A DNA stretch of 64,000 nt, taken from CAJPQU01 sp052170475. Its GTDB lineage: Bacteria > Bacillota > Negativicutes > Selenomonadales > Selenomonadaceae. Shown here in pieces: positions 32,658-41,870 of this stretch. The notes under the pieces are model-generated. The model saw nothing but the letters and a program-made list of their open reading frames with translations. It ran no database searches and was not told where the DNA came from. How positions within the stretch are numbered: position 1 is the stretch's first letter; every line of letters begins with the position of its first letter. The stretch spans positions 62,001 to 126,000 of the forward strand of contig JBQNAL010000004.1 in the NCBI GenBank assembly GCA_052170475.1, read 5' to 3'. The translations under genes and the position numbers were made by a program.

Positions 32658-34664
32658 ATGATGGACGACGAGAAGCAGACCATAGGAGAAGAGATGGGGA
32701 TGGACGCGCCGGAAAGGGTCGATGTGACGATCCATTCCGACGAGGAAAGCGCGCGCGTCTCCGCGGTGGAAGGGGACTACGGCGCCGGCCAGATACAGGT
32801 CTTAGAAGGCCTTGAAGCCGTGCGCAAGCGCCCCGGCATGTACATCGGCAGCACCTCGGAGCGCGGCCTTCATCACTTGGTGTACGAAGTCGTGGATAAT
32901 TCCATCGACGAAGCCTTGGCGGGGTATTGCAGCGAGGTTTCCGTGACGATTCACCAAGATAACAGCATCACCGTCGTGGACAATGGCCGCGGCATCCCCG
33001 TCGATATGCACGAGAGCGGCAAACCCGCCGTAGAAGTCGTGCTGACCATCCTCCACGCCGGCGGAAAATTCGGCGGCGACGGCTATAAAGTCTCCGGCGG
33101 CCTTCATGGCGTCGGCGTCTCCGTCGTCAACGCACTCTCCGCCTCCATGGAAGTCGAAGTGAAGCGCGACGGCCACATCCATCGGATCGCCTTCGCCCGA
33201 GGGGCGACGGCGAAGCCACTCGCCATCGTCGGGGACACGGCGGACACGGGGACGAAGGTGCATTTCGTCCCCGATGCCGACATCTTTACCGACACCGTAT
33301 ATAAATTCGACATCTTAAAGCACCGCCTGCGCGAATTGGCCTTCCTCAACCAGGGCATCACCATCACCCTCATCGACGAGCGCGGCGAAGCGCCGATCAG
33401 CGAGACATACCACTACGACGGCGGCATCCGCTCCTTCGTCGAGCACCTCAACCGCAAAAAGGAAGTCCTGACGCCGGATACCATCTACTTCAACGGCGCG
33501 AAGGACGACACCATCGTCGAGATCGCCCTCCAGTACAACGAGAGCTATCAGGAGACGATATACAGCTTCGTCAACAACATCAACACGGAAGAGGGCGGCA
33601 CCCACTTGGTGGGCTTCAAGCTCGCCCTCACCCGCGTGGCGAACGACTACGCCCGCCGCTTGAACGTCCTCAAATCCGGCGACGAAAACCTCACCGGCGA
33701 AGACGTGCGGGAAGGCTTGGCGGCGGTCATCAGCCTCAAGATCCACGAACCGCAGTTCGAGGGACAGACGAAGACGAAACTTGGCAACTCCGAAGTGCGC
33801 GGCATCGTGGACTCGATCGTCACCGAAGGCCTCTCCGAATACTTTGAGGAAAATCCCGCCATCGCCAAGCGCGTCTTGGAAAAATCCATCTTGGCCGCCC
33901 GGGCGCGTCTCGCCGCCCGCAAAGCGCGGGAACTCACCCGGCGCAAGAACGCTCTGGAGATCACGAGCCTGCCCGGAAAATTGGCCGACTGCTCCGTCAG
34001 AGACCCCGAGCAGGCGGAAATCTACCTCGTCGAGGGCGACAGCGCCGGCGGCTCCGCCAAGCAGGGACGGGACCGCCGCTTTCAGGCCATCCTGCCGCTT
34101 CGGGGCAAGATCTTAAACGTCGAAAAGGCGCGCCTCGACAAGATCTTCGCGAACGCCGAGATCCGCACCATGATCACCGCGTTCGGCAGCGGCATCTCCG
34201 ACGACTTCGACCTCGCCAAGAGCCGCTACGGCAAGATCATCATCATGACGGATGCCGACGTCGACGGGGCCCACATCCGCACGCTCCTCCTCACCTTCTT
34301 CTACCGCTACATGAAGCCCCTCATCGAACACGGCCGGGTCTACATCGCCCAGCCCCCCCTCTACCTTATCCGTAAGGGGCAAAAGCACTGGTACACTTAC
34401 AGCGACGAAGAAATGAACGCCAAGCTCAACGAAATCGGCCGCGATAACATCAGCGTCCAGCGCTACAAAGGCCTCGGCGAAATGAACGCCGACCAACTCT
34501 GGGAAACCACCATGGATCCGGCGACGCGCACCATGCTCAAAGTGGATTTGGAAGACGCCCAAGAAGCCGACGAACTCTTCACCATCCTCATGGGCGACAA
34601 AGTAGAACCCCGCCGCCAATTCATCGAGGAAAACGCGAAGAAGGTCAAGAATTTGGACATATAA
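32658..34664 (+). CDS. gyrB: DNA gyrase subunit B
   Basis: A 668-residue GyrB. The GHKL ATPase starts with QIQVLEGLEAVRKRPGMYIGS and has VVDNSIDEALAGYC and the lid GGLHGVGVSVVNALS; the TOPRIM domain shows VEGDSAGGSAKQGRDR, PLRGKILNVEKA and DADVDGAHIRTLLLTFFYR; the tail has RYKGLGEMNADQLWETTM. It supplies ATPase activity for negative supercoiling. I place the start at ATG 32658 behind GGAGGG; an ATG at 32628 overlaps remB without a ribosome site. gyrA does not follow. Confidence 0.96.
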   Translation: MMDDEKQTIGEEMGMDAPERVDVTIHSDEESARVSAVEGDYGAGQIQVLEGLEAVRKRPGMYIGSTSERGLHHLVYEVVDNSIDEALAGYCSEVSVTIHQDNSITVVDNGRGIPVDMHESGKPAVEVVLTILHAGGKFGGDGYKVSGGLHGVGVSVVNALSASMEVEVKRDGHIHRIAFARGATAKPLAIVGDTADTGTKVHFVPDADIFTDTVYKFDILKHRLRELAFLNQGITITLIDERGEAPISETYHYDGGIRSFVEHLNRKKEVLTPDTIYFNGAKDDTIVEIALQYNESYQETIYSFVNNINTEEGGTHLVGFKLALTRVANDYARRLNVLKSGDENLTGEDVREGLAAVISLKIHEPQFEGQTKTKLGNSEVRGIVDSIVTEGLSEYFEENPAIAKRVLEKSILAARARLAARKARELTRRKNALEITSLPGKLADCSVRDPEQAEIYLVEGDSAGGSAKQGRDRRFQAILPLRGKILNVEKARLDKIFANAEIRTMITAFGSGISDDFDLAKSRYGKIIIMTDADVDGAHIRTLLLTFFYRYMKPLIEHGRVYIAQPPLYLIRKGQKHWYTYSDEEMNAKLNEIGRDNISVQRYKGLGEMNADQLWETTMDPATRTMLKVDLEDAQEADELFTILMGDKVEPRRQFIEENAKKVKNLDI

Positions 34665-34674
34665 GGGAAAAAGT

Positions 34675-35310
34675 ATGCTGTATCGATGGATGAAACGACT
34701 GAAAAACCGATTTTTTTACAATATCCGGAAGGAGATGCAGCGGTTTCCGCAGCGTTTTTCCGTGGGGCGTACTTCTGTTTTTTTAGACGGTGCACGCATC
34801 GATTGTCGAATCAATCATGACCGCAAACGACTTGTCATTGGCGAGGAATGTGTCTTGGGATGTGCGTTTGTCTTTGAATCCGATGAAGGGTATATTCAAA
34901 TCGGCAATCGGACATTTATCAATTCGGGTACGCACTTGATTGCACGCAGCGATGTGATCATTGGGGATGATGTCACCATTGCTTGGGGCGTATGGGTGTA
35001 CAATCACGATTCCCATTCCCTCGATTGGCGAGAACGGGTAAAAGATCTGCGTGCCGTCTATGAAGATGTGCAGGCGGGACGCGATATGATTGCCGGTAAA
35101 GATTGGACAAGTGTCAAGGCAGCGCCGATCCGCATCTGCGATAAGGCGTGGATTGGGATGAACGCGATCATCTTGAAGGGCGTGACCATCGGAGAGGGCG
35201 CTGTCGTTGGCGCCGGTTCTGTGGTGACCCATGATGTGCCGCCGTGGACCATCGCGGCGGGCAATCCGGCGAAGGTGGTCGGGCATTGTCCTGTGGCCGA
35301 GGGCATGTAG
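34675..35310 (+). CDS. Hexapeptide-repeat (LbH) acyltransferase
   Basis: A 211-residue left-handed beta-helix transferase of the xenobiotic/maltose acetyltransferase type. Repeats such as IQIGNRTFINSGTHLIARSD, VIIGDDVTIAWGVWVYNHDSH (catalytic histidine within) and KAWIGMNAIILKGVTIGEGAVVGAGSVVTHDVP, ending GNPAKVV, are diagnostic. It probably O-acetylates a sugar of the surface glycan. First gene of the glycan locus, 10 bases after gyrB, which suggests read-through from the gyrB transcript. AT-richer than gyrB. Confidence 0.88.
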   Translation: MLYRWMKRLKNRFFYNIRKEMQRFPQRFSVGRTSVFLDGARIDCRINHDRKRLVIGEECVLGCAFVFESDEGYIQIGNRTFINSGTHLIARSDVIIGDDVTIAWGVWVYNHDSHSLDWRERVKDLRAVYEDVQAGRDMIAGKDWTSVKAAPIRICDKAWIGMNAIILKGVTIGEGAVVGAGSVVTHDVPPWTIAAGNPAKVVGHCPVAEGM

Positions 35311-35322
35311 AAAGGATTCTCT

Positions 35323-36090
35323 ATGGAAGTATGCAGAGTTTGCGGATCCCATGCGGAAGTATTTGATCGGGCGCGGCTTCTGGACAAGTATGACGTCCAA
35401 TATTTTCGATGCCCATCCTGCGGCTTTGTCCAGACGGAAGAACCGTATTGGTTGGAGGAAGCGTATTCTAACGCCATCTTGGATGCCGATCTTGGCCTTC
35501 CGAGCAGAAATGTTTGGCTCAGTGGGAAAGTGCCTGCCATCATTTCTCTATGCCTTCCGACGTGTCACTCTTTTTTGGATTATGGCGGCGGCTATGGGAT
35601 GTTTGTGCGCTTGATGCGGGATGCCGGCTTTCCCTTTGAGTGGTTCGATCGATACTGCGAGAATCTCTTTGCGAAGCATTTTGAAAAGAGCCGAGAGACG
35701 TATGATCTCGTTACGGCCTTTGAGCTGGTCGAGCATTTACCGAATCCGTGGAAAGAATTTCAAGAGATCCTGTCCTTAGGGGAGAACTTTCTGTTTATGA
35801 CGGAACTCCTGCCCGATCCGCCGCCTAAAGTTTCCGATTGGTGGTATTACGGCACCTACGGCGGGCAGCATATCGCATTTTACACAAAAAAATCGCTGTC
35901 CTACATGGCGGAGAAATTTCATCGGCACTATGTGGGATTCGGCAATCTGCATCTTTTCTCACGGCAGCCGGTGAGCCGAGGGAAGTTCTCGTTCTCGGTG
36001 CGGTTTGCCCCGCTCCTCCATCGTCTGTTCAAAAGGCAAAGTTTATTGGCTTCGGATTATCAGACCCTCACGGGGGATAAGATTCTTTAA
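35323..36090 (+). CDS. Class I SAM-dependent methyltransferase with N-terminal zinc ribbon
   Basis: A 255-residue protein. CRVCGS...CPSCGFVQT at residues 4-37 forms a CxxC/CxxC zinc finger common in sugar C-methyltransferases; FLDYGGGYGMFVRLMRDAG near 80-98 is the AdoMet site, and FELVEHLPNP near 132-141 is motif II/III. Probably methylates a nucleotide sugar or the glycan. The gene is 12 bases after the acetyltransferase and before an epimerase, within the polysaccharide locus. Confidence 0.83.
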   Translation: MEVCRVCGSHAEVFDRARLLDKYDVQYFRCPSCGFVQTEEPYWLEEAYSNAILDADLGLPSRNVWLSGKVPAIISLCLPTCHSFLDYGGGYGMFVRLMRDAGFPFEWFDRYCENLFAKHFEKSRETYDLVTAFELVEHLPNPWKEFQEILSLGENFLFMTELLPDPPPKVSDWWYYGTYGGQHIAFYTKKSLSYMAEKFHRHYVGFGNLHLFSRQPVSRGKFSFSVRFAPLLHRLFKRQSLLASDYQTLTGDKIL

Positions 36091-36128
36091 TCGTGCGGTG
36101 CGTATGATCGTCGAGGGGAGGGGCTTGC

Positions 36129-37067
36129 GTGAGACGCATTCTTGTGACCGGCGCGCATGGCTTTATTGGCCGTTATGTGGCAAGGGCTTATCATGCGGCG
36201 GGCTTTTATGTCGTCGGCATCGGGCATGGCACGTGGAACGAGAGAGAAGCGCGGGCGTGGGGCGTCGATGAATGGCATGATACGGACGTCAATATCGACG
36301 CCCTCAAGAGCTATGCACAGGACTGCGAGGCGATCATCCACAGTGCGGGCAGCGGATCGGTTGGATTTTCGCTGCTCCATCCGATGCAGGATTTTGAGCG
36401 TACCGTTTGGACGACCCACTATGTTTTGGAATATATCCGCCTGTTTTCACCGAAGACGCGCTTTCTCTATCCTTCGAGTGCCGCGGTTTACGGCAGTCAG
36501 CAGAAGCTGCCGCTGTCTCCTGATCTGCCGCTTCATCCGATCTCTCCCTATGGGGTACACAAGAAAATCGTCGAGGAACTATGTGCCATGTACGCGCGGC
36601 AATATGGGCTCTCCATCGCGGTACTGCGCCTCTTTTCGGTTTATGGGGAGGGGCTTAAAAAACAGCTTCTTTGGGATGCCTGCGGCAAACTCTCCCGGGG
36701 GCAGGTTGATTTTTGGGGTACAGGCGAGGAAACGCGGGATTGGATCCATGTCACGGATGTCGCCCGTGCCTTTCTTGTCGCAGACGAAAAGGCTTCGGCG
36801 GCGTGTCCGATCTTCAATGTGGCATCGGGAAGCGCGGTCAAAATCGCAGACGTTTTGGACTCTCTCTTTCAAGCGTATGGTGCTTCGGCAAGGCCGTTCT
36901 TTGGCGGCGAGGTGAATGTCGGGAACCCCGACCACTATGAAGCCGATATAGAGACGATCACGCGCTGGGGATGGCGGCCGACGGTTTCCTTAGAAAAGGG
37001 CATTGCAGACTATGTGAGGTGGTACCGGCAATATGATGACAGTGGCCTTCACCCCGCTGTTCAGTGA
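36129..37067 (+). CDS. NAD-dependent sugar epimerase/dehydratase
   Basis: A 312-residue extended SDR. The NAD-binding motif VTGAHGFIGRYVARAY is at residues 6-21; the catalytic SSA and Tyr-Lys pair is in PSSAAVYGSQ and SPYGVHKKIVEE (YxxxK). EETRDWIHVTDVARAF is the usual C-terminal family block. It should act on a nucleotide-diphosphate sugar for the glycan; the exact reaction is unclear. GTG start. It overlaps the next gene by 35 bases. Confidence 0.85.
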   Translation: MRRILVTGAHGFIGRYVARAYHAAGFYVVGIGHGTWNEREARAWGVDEWHDTDVNIDALKSYAQDCEAIIHSAGSGSVGFSLLHPMQDFERTVWTTHYVLEYIRLFSPKTRFLYPSSAAVYGSQQKLPLSPDLPLHPISPYGVHKKIVEELCAMYARQYGLSIAVLRLFSVYGEGLKKQLLWDACGKLSRGQVDFWGTGEETRDWIHVTDVARAFLVADEKASAACPIFNVASGSAVKIADVLDSLFQAYGASARPFFGGEVNVGNPDHYEADIETITRWGWRPTVSLEKGIADYVRWYRQYDDSGLHPAVQ

Positions 37068-38211
37068 AGAATGGATTGGCGGGATCAATTATTATCGGAA
37101 CCTATGCAGCGCGGTTGCACGGTATGAATCGGAACATCTTCATATAAAAATTTTTTTACCCTGTGGGCAAGAGAAGGCAATATTTGATGAGTTCCCTCCA
37201 GAAATTGAAGTTCACGAAACGTTATTTTTGACGCGATGGAGTATTCCGTGGATACTCAGAAAACTTTGGTTGAAATGCTTTGGCCATGATGGTGTGTTGG
37301 CTTGGTATTTGCGTCGGCAGAAGGTAGACGTGATTTCCCATCAGCAGAGTCCTGTACGATGTGCCGGGATGCACAATATCGGATGGATCCCGGATTTTCA
37401 ACATAAATATTTGCCGGATTTTTTTACAAAAAAAGAAATCAATGGACGTGATCTGGCATTTGCGCGCTTGGCAGAGAAGATGGATACGGTCGTCTTGAGC
37501 AGCCAGACGGCAAAGGACGATTTTATCCAATATTATCCACAATATGCGGAAAAAGCGCGCGTTTTGCGCTTTGTGCCGGCAATTGATTTTTCGGCCAGAG
37601 GAAAAAGGGACGAGGTAAGGAAAAAATATGCGCTGCCGGACAAATTCTTTTTCCTGCCCAATCAGTATTGGGTACATAAGAATCATAAAATTGTACTGGA
37701 AGCGCTGCGCATCTTAAAAGAGCAGGGGAAGGTTGTCCATGTCGTTTCTACGGGCAATACGAAGGATTATCGTAACCCGGGATATTTTGCGGCATTGCAG
37801 GACTGGATCAGACAATATGACATAGGCGACAGGTATATCATTTTGGGCATGGTGCCTTATGCGGATGTGCAGTCTTTAGCCGAAGCCGCATGGGCATACA
37901 TCAATCCGTCTTTGTTTGAAGGGTGGAGTACGACGGTAGAAGAAGCGAAATATCGGGGCAAGCCGATTTTGCTGTCCGATTTGAAGGTGCATCGTGAACA
38001 GGCGCCAAAAAAAGGCGTATACTTTAACCCTATGGATCCTAATGAATTAGCGGAAAAGATGTGGCAGATGTGGAATCGTGACGACATGAAGGAAGAAGAG
38101 ATAGCGGCCTTGGAGATCGCCCATCAAAAAGCGATGAAAGCCTTTGCCGAGACATATTGTGGAATATTAGGGGAAGGAAAAAAAGGAATCGTTCTCGAAC
38201 GTCACGGATAA
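37033..38211 (+). CDS. Glycosyltransferase family 4-like protein
   Basis: A 392-residue GT-B fold transferase. The C-terminal half carries FFLPNQYWVHKNHKIVLEALRIL (about 213-235), VVSTGNTKDY and the donor-site pattern INPSLFEGWSTTVEEAKYRGKPILLSD (about 292-318), where E-G-W-s-x-x-x-E-A is the EX7E region. It would add a sugar from a nucleotide donor. Two ATG codons (37033, 37036) follow GAGGTGG inside the epimerase gene, so the genes are coupled. Confidence 0.85.
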   Translation: MMTVAFTPLFSEEWIGGINYYRNLCSAVARYESEHLHIKIFLPCGQEKAIFDEFPPEIEVHETLFLTRWSIPWILRKLWLKCFGHDGVLAWYLRRQKVDVISHQQSPVRCAGMHNIGWIPDFQHKYLPDFFTKKEINGRDLAFARLAEKMDTVVLSSQTAKDDFIQYYPQYAEKARVLRFVPAIDFSARGKRDEVRKKYALPDKFFFLPNQYWVHKNHKIVLEALRILKEQGKVVHVVSTGNTKDYRNPGYFAALQDWIRQYDIGDRYIILGMVPYADVQSLAEAAWAYINPSLFEGWSTTVEEAKYRGKPILLSDLKVHREQAPKKGVYFNPMDPNELAEKMWQMWNRDDMKEEEIAALEIAHQKAMKAFAETYCGILGEGKKGIVLERHG

Positions 38212-38281
38212 ATCATCAGCTATACTTGACGGAATTGATCATCATCCTTACCGTGTCCTTACCCATGAGGAGTGGAAGTGA

Positions 38282-39136
38282 TTGGTCATTTTAGGGGCAA
38301 AAACTGGGCAATTAGGGAATCGGTTGTTCCTTTATGCCCATTGGCTGGCAAATTCTTTGGCATACGGATATACGCTGTATAATCCGAGTTTTGACGAGTA
38401 TGGGGCGTATTTTGCGCGAGAGAGTATGTATGAAGGGAAGCGGGGGTTTCTTAGCCTGTGGTGGATCCGGCAGGTGATTTTGTTTTTGACAAGGGTTGTT
38501 TTTAAGTGTATGGCTTTACGTGGGACGAAACTTGCGGGCAATGCATGGCTGCGTTTTTATCGGCTGGAGGAGGGAGATGAATGCAATCTTAGAGATTTAG
38601 ATTTTGTGCAGCTGCGTGAGAGTACAAAGTGTTTGGTTGTGCAGGGGTGGCTTTATCGCGATCCTGTGTCTTTACAGAGGTATGGAGATGAGGTTCGGCC
38701 ATTCTTTCGTATTTCGCCGACGCACGAAAAGCATGTTATCGCGCTGACGGAAAAAATCAGGGATGAGAATGATAAGTGTGTGATAGGGCTTCATATCCGC
38801 CGCGGTGATTATCAAAATTTTTTGGGTGGGGCGTATTATTATACGAATGAGCAATATGGCGAGGTGATGGGGAAAGTAAAAGAATATTTCAGGGGGAAAG
38901 AGCTTCGTTGGCTGATTTGTTCGAATGAGCCGGTGGATAGAGAAGCGTTTTCTTCCTTTGATGTCGTTTTGGGAAATGGACAGATCGTTGAAGATATGTA
39001 TGGCTTTGCCTCCTGCGACTACATTGTGGGGCCGCCCAGTACATATACGGGATGGGCAGCTTTTTATGGAAAGAAACCGATATACTACATAGAGAAGATC
39101 GCGGGAGAAATTCGCTTCAGGGAAATGAACGGGTGA
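38282..39136 (+). CDS. Alpha-1,2-fucosyltransferase-like protein (GT11)
   Basis: A 284-residue protein with the two GT11 marks: GQLGNRLFLYAHWLAN near residues 9-24 (G-x-L-G-N-Q/R) and GLHIRRGDY near 169-177 (HxRRxDY), the GDP-fucose phosphate-binding motif. The end SCDYIVGPPSTYTGWAAFYG matches the third conserved motif (S-x-F-s-W-W-a-a). It should transfer fucose from GDP-L-fucose; the gmd-manC-fcl genes 5-9 kb downstream make that donor. It begins with TTG 38282 behind GAGGAG. Confidence 0.83.
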   Translation: MVILGAKTGQLGNRLFLYAHWLANSLAYGYTLYNPSFDEYGAYFARESMYEGKRGFLSLWWIRQVILFLTRVVFKCMALRGTKLAGNAWLRFYRLEEGDECNLRDLDFVQLRESTKCLVVQGWLYRDPVSLQRYGDEVRPFFRISPTHEKHVIALTEKIRDENDKCVIGLHIRRGDYQNFLGGAYYYTNEQYGEVMGKVKEYFRGKELRWLICSNEPVDREAFSSFDVVLGNGQIVEDMYGFASCDYIVGPPSTYTGWAAFYGKKPIYYIEKIAGEIRFREMNG

Positions 39137-39143
39137 GTCTCTT

Positions 39144-39953
39144 ATGCTGAAGATCAGTATCATTACCGTGTCGTATAACGCCGCCTCAACGATTGAGAAA
39201 ACGATTTTGAGCGTTATCGGGCAGGTGTATCCGAATATTGAATATATCGTCATCGATGGCGGGTCGACGGATGGCACGGTGGAGATCATACGAAAGTATG
39301 GGGAGAAGATTGCCTACTGGGTCAGCGAGCTGGATGAGGGGATTTACGACGCGATGAATAAGGGGATACGTCGGGCGACGGGCGATTATCTCTATTTTTT
39401 GGGGGCGGACGACTGGCTGTGTGATCGTCAGGTGATGTGCAAAGTAAGCGAATTTATTCGGCTCCATCCGGGGTATGGTTTTTATATGGGACATGTTTTC
39501 CAGTATCAGGCGGCGCTGCAGCTGATCAAACGCGAATGTGTGAAGCCATCGATGGATGCGATCAAACATGGGGTCATGTGTCCTCACCAAGGCTTGTTTA
39601 CACGCAGTGACTTGATGAGTTCCGGTTTTGATACGAAGTATCATGTGGCGGCTGATTACGCATTTTTATTGCGTCATATCGTGGACGGCGCCACTTTTTG
39701 CGCTATGGATATAGATGTCGCCTATTATAGCCTTTTTGGGGCGAGTTCCGATGAGGCGGTGTACGATGAGTATATGGCCATCATCAAAGCCTATGCCGGG
39801 GAGGTATATCTGACGCGCCTGTACCAGTTACGAGCGCGAGCGAACGGACGCCAATCGTGGCGGAAGCTACTGAAAATAGTGGTCGTGGAAATTTTAGGAG
39901 AACGCAATTTTTTCCGCCTGAGAGGCTGGCGAACGTTTCGGTCTGTGAACTGA
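39144..39953 (+). CDS. Glycosyltransferase family 2 protein (WcaA-like)
   Basis: A 269-residue GT-A transferase: KISIITVSYNAASTIEKTILSVIGQ at the N-terminus, EYIVIDGGSTDGTVEIIRKY (DGxSxD motif, about 33-52), and YLYFLGADDWL as the DxD region (about 82-92). The group resembles transferases that follow fucose-pathway genes. Starts eight bases after the fucosyltransferase. Donor sugar not predictable. Confidence 0.9.
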   Translation: MLKISIITVSYNAASTIEKTILSVIGQVYPNIEYIVIDGGSTDGTVEIIRKYGEKIAYWVSELDEGIYDAMNKGIRRATGDYLYFLGADDWLCDRQVMCKVSEFIRLHPGYGFYMGHVFQYQAALQLIKRECVKPSMDAIKHGVMCPHQGLFTRSDLMSSGFDTKYHVAADYAFLLRHIVDGATFCAMDIDVAYYSLFGASSDEAVYDEYMAIIKAYAGEVYLTRLYQLRARANGRQSWRKLLKIVVVEILGERNFFRLRGWRTFRSVN

Positions 39954-39963
39954 GAGGTGCGAT

Positions 39964-40902
39964 ATGGTTTCCATCATCATTCCTGCGTACAATCGAGCAG
40001 ATTGCCTCTCCTTCTCTTTGGAGAGTGCCTTGCAGCAGACGTATGAGGATATTGAGGTAATTTTAGTGGATGATGGAAGTATAGACGATACGGCAAGTCG
40101 TGTTAGGGACTTTCAGAAGAGATACGGGCAGAAGGTAAAGTATATTTATCAAAAGAATCAAGGCGTTTCTGCAGCCCGTAATCGGGGACTGCAAGAAGCG
40201 TCAGGGGAATATGTTACTTTTTTGGATTCGGATGATCGTCTGTATCCGACGAAAATCGAAGAACAAGTAAAGTTTTTGCGCGAGCAGGAAGCTGATGTTT
40301 GCTGCTGTAATTATTGGGTGTTGCAGGATGGTTGCCGTCGTCAGGGACTATGTGATAACGGCAGAATTTCTCTCTTAGCGTATTTGCAAAATCGGATGAC
40401 GCCTCAAACAAATGCGTGGCTGATGAAGCGGGAACGACTTCGGGCATATCACCTTTCCTTTCGGGAAGGGTGTGCTTGGGGGGAGGATATGGAGTTTTTC
40501 GTTAAGGTACTTTATACAGCGAAAAAAATCGTATTTTTGCCCCAGCTACTGTTTGAGTATCGTATTCATGATGGAGCGTTGTCCTCTTTTTCTTGGGATA
40601 AATTGGAGCAAGATGTGTTTATTTGGAATGAGATTTGGGCATGGCTTCGGCAGTGTGTGACGGATCAAGAAGAACTGATCGCCTATGAAAAAGCGATTTT
40701 CGGGTACCGCCTGCCCGCGCTTTTGATTTACCGTTTGTGGAAGGGGCGATCGTCGCGGCGAACGGCGAAAATGTTTGCCGATCACTATCAGGCGTACTTG
40801 GTGAAGCGAGATTGGTCGAACGGATTGAGAAGCCTTAAATTGGCTTTCCTGTGGCAGTTGTTCAAGTTGAACATGTTGGGCGAGAGATCGAGATCGTCAT
40901 GA
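39964..40902 (+). CDS. Glycosyltransferase family 2 protein
   Basis: A 312-residue GT-A protein with VSIIIPAYNRADCLSFSLESALQQ, VILVDDGSIDDTA and VTFLDSDDRLYPTKIEEQ (DSDD metal site, about 85). CAWGEDMEFFVKV near 171-183 is the ED motif of the catalytic base. The C-terminal 80 residues are basic and likely membrane-associated. Its stop overlaps the start of the next transferase (ATGA). Confidence 0.9.
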   Translation: MVSIIIPAYNRADCLSFSLESALQQTYEDIEVILVDDGSIDDTASRVRDFQKRYGQKVKYIYQKNQGVSAARNRGLQEASGEYVTFLDSDDRLYPTKIEEQVKFLREQEADVCCCNYWVLQDGCRRQGLCDNGRISLLAYLQNRMTPQTNAWLMKRERLRAYHLSFREGCAWGEDMEFFVKVLYTAKKIVFLPQLLFEYRIHDGALSSFSWDKLEQDVFIWNEIWAWLRQCVTDQEELIAYEKAIFGYRLPALLIYRLWKGRSSRRTAKMFADHYQAYLVKRDWSNGLRSLKLAFLWQLFKLNMLGERSRSS

Positions 40903-41801
40903 AGAAAATCTTGTTCTTGCATCAGGGGAAGGCGTATTTGCCGGAACTTTTGCTGTATAAAACGTTTTTTACGGAATATGCTTTTTTTGATTGTCGTGAA
41001 CTTCCAGAATACGATTGGACGGAGTTTGATTTAATCTGGCAGTTTATGGGGGTAGATTTTCGCTTTTTCAAGGTGCCTGCGATTCCGCGGATTCATGAGT
41101 ATGTTTCTCTCTCGGTGGGGCGGGGGGCGCAATGGAAGGATATTGTCAAGCGGTATTTGAACGCGCGGCCATCGCTTCGGATTTTTTTGCATGAAGGCAT
41201 ACGGACGCAATATGGGTTTCAGGATGGTGTTCCCTATTGTTATCGCGATATGGGCGTTCATGAACGCTTTTTCCACCGGGAAAAGACGGCAAAGCAGTAC
41301 GATTTTGTCTATGTCGGGCACATGGGTGCAGAACGTGGGTTTTCTAAAGTGTTGCATTTTTTTTCACGCCACCCGGAGAAATCTCTTCTTTTGATTGGAA
41401 CGCCGGACGAGGCGCTGTATTCCTCTTATCGGCGCTATCGAAATTTGATTTTTGCCGGCCGAGTGCCGTATGAAGAAGTTCCGCCCTTAGCGAGGCAGGC
41501 GGAATATGCGCTGAATTATATCCCAAATGTCTATCCGTATCATATCCAGACATCGACAAAGCTGTTGGAATATGTGGCCATGGATTTGAAGATTGTCACG
41601 ACCGCGTATGCTTGGGTCAATGCGTTTGAGAAGCGAAGAAAGATGAAGTTTTATAAAATCAGGGAAGATTTTAGTGATATGGATTGGGAGAAATTGCGTA
41701 CGTTTCCCTTTTGCAATACCAGTGTTGAAGATTTACAATGGCATCATATTCTTGAACACTCAGGGATAAGAGAGAGACTCACTGCGCTGCTTGCCCCATG
41801 A
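40899..41801 (+). CDS. Glycosyltransferase (GT1/GT4-like)
   Basis: A 300-residue protein, ATG 40899 overlapping the previous stop by four bases. The N-terminus MKKILFLHQGKAYLPELLLYK is the start of a GT-B domain; the C-terminal part has YDFVYVGHMGAERGFSKVL (about 130-148), LIFAGRVPYEEVPPLARQAEYALNYIP and TSTKLLEYVAMDLKIVTT, the latter like the donor-site segment of GT4 enzymes. Shorter than most GT-B transferases. Part of the glycan locus. Confidence 0.75.
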   Translation: MKKILFLHQGKAYLPELLLYKTFFTEYAFFDCRELPEYDWTEFDLIWQFMGVDFRFFKVPAIPRIHEYVSLSVGRGAQWKDIVKRYLNARPSLRIFLHEGIRTQYGFQDGVPYCYRDMGVHERFFHREKTAKQYDFVYVGHMGAERGFSKVLHFFSRHPEKSLLLIGTPDEALYSSYRRYRNLIFAGRVPYEEVPPLARQAEYALNYIPNVYPYHIQTSTKLLEYVAMDLKIVTTAYAWVNAFEKRRKMKFYKIREDFSDMDWEKLRTFPFCNTSVEDLQWHHILEHSGIRERLTALLAP

Positions 41802-41817
41802 GCCTTTGGGGCTTTTT
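41793..41817 (+). terminator. Candidate terminator after the GT1-like gene
   Basis: GCCCCA (41793-41798) pairs with TGGGGC (41807-41812) and is followed by TTTTT. It overlaps the stop codon of the preceding gene. The stem is only six base pairs, so termination may be partial. Confidence 0.6.
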
Positions 41818-41870
41818 GTGAGGGAGAAGGCGTTTCCTTCTTGTATTTTCGTCTTGAGGAGCCATGTTCT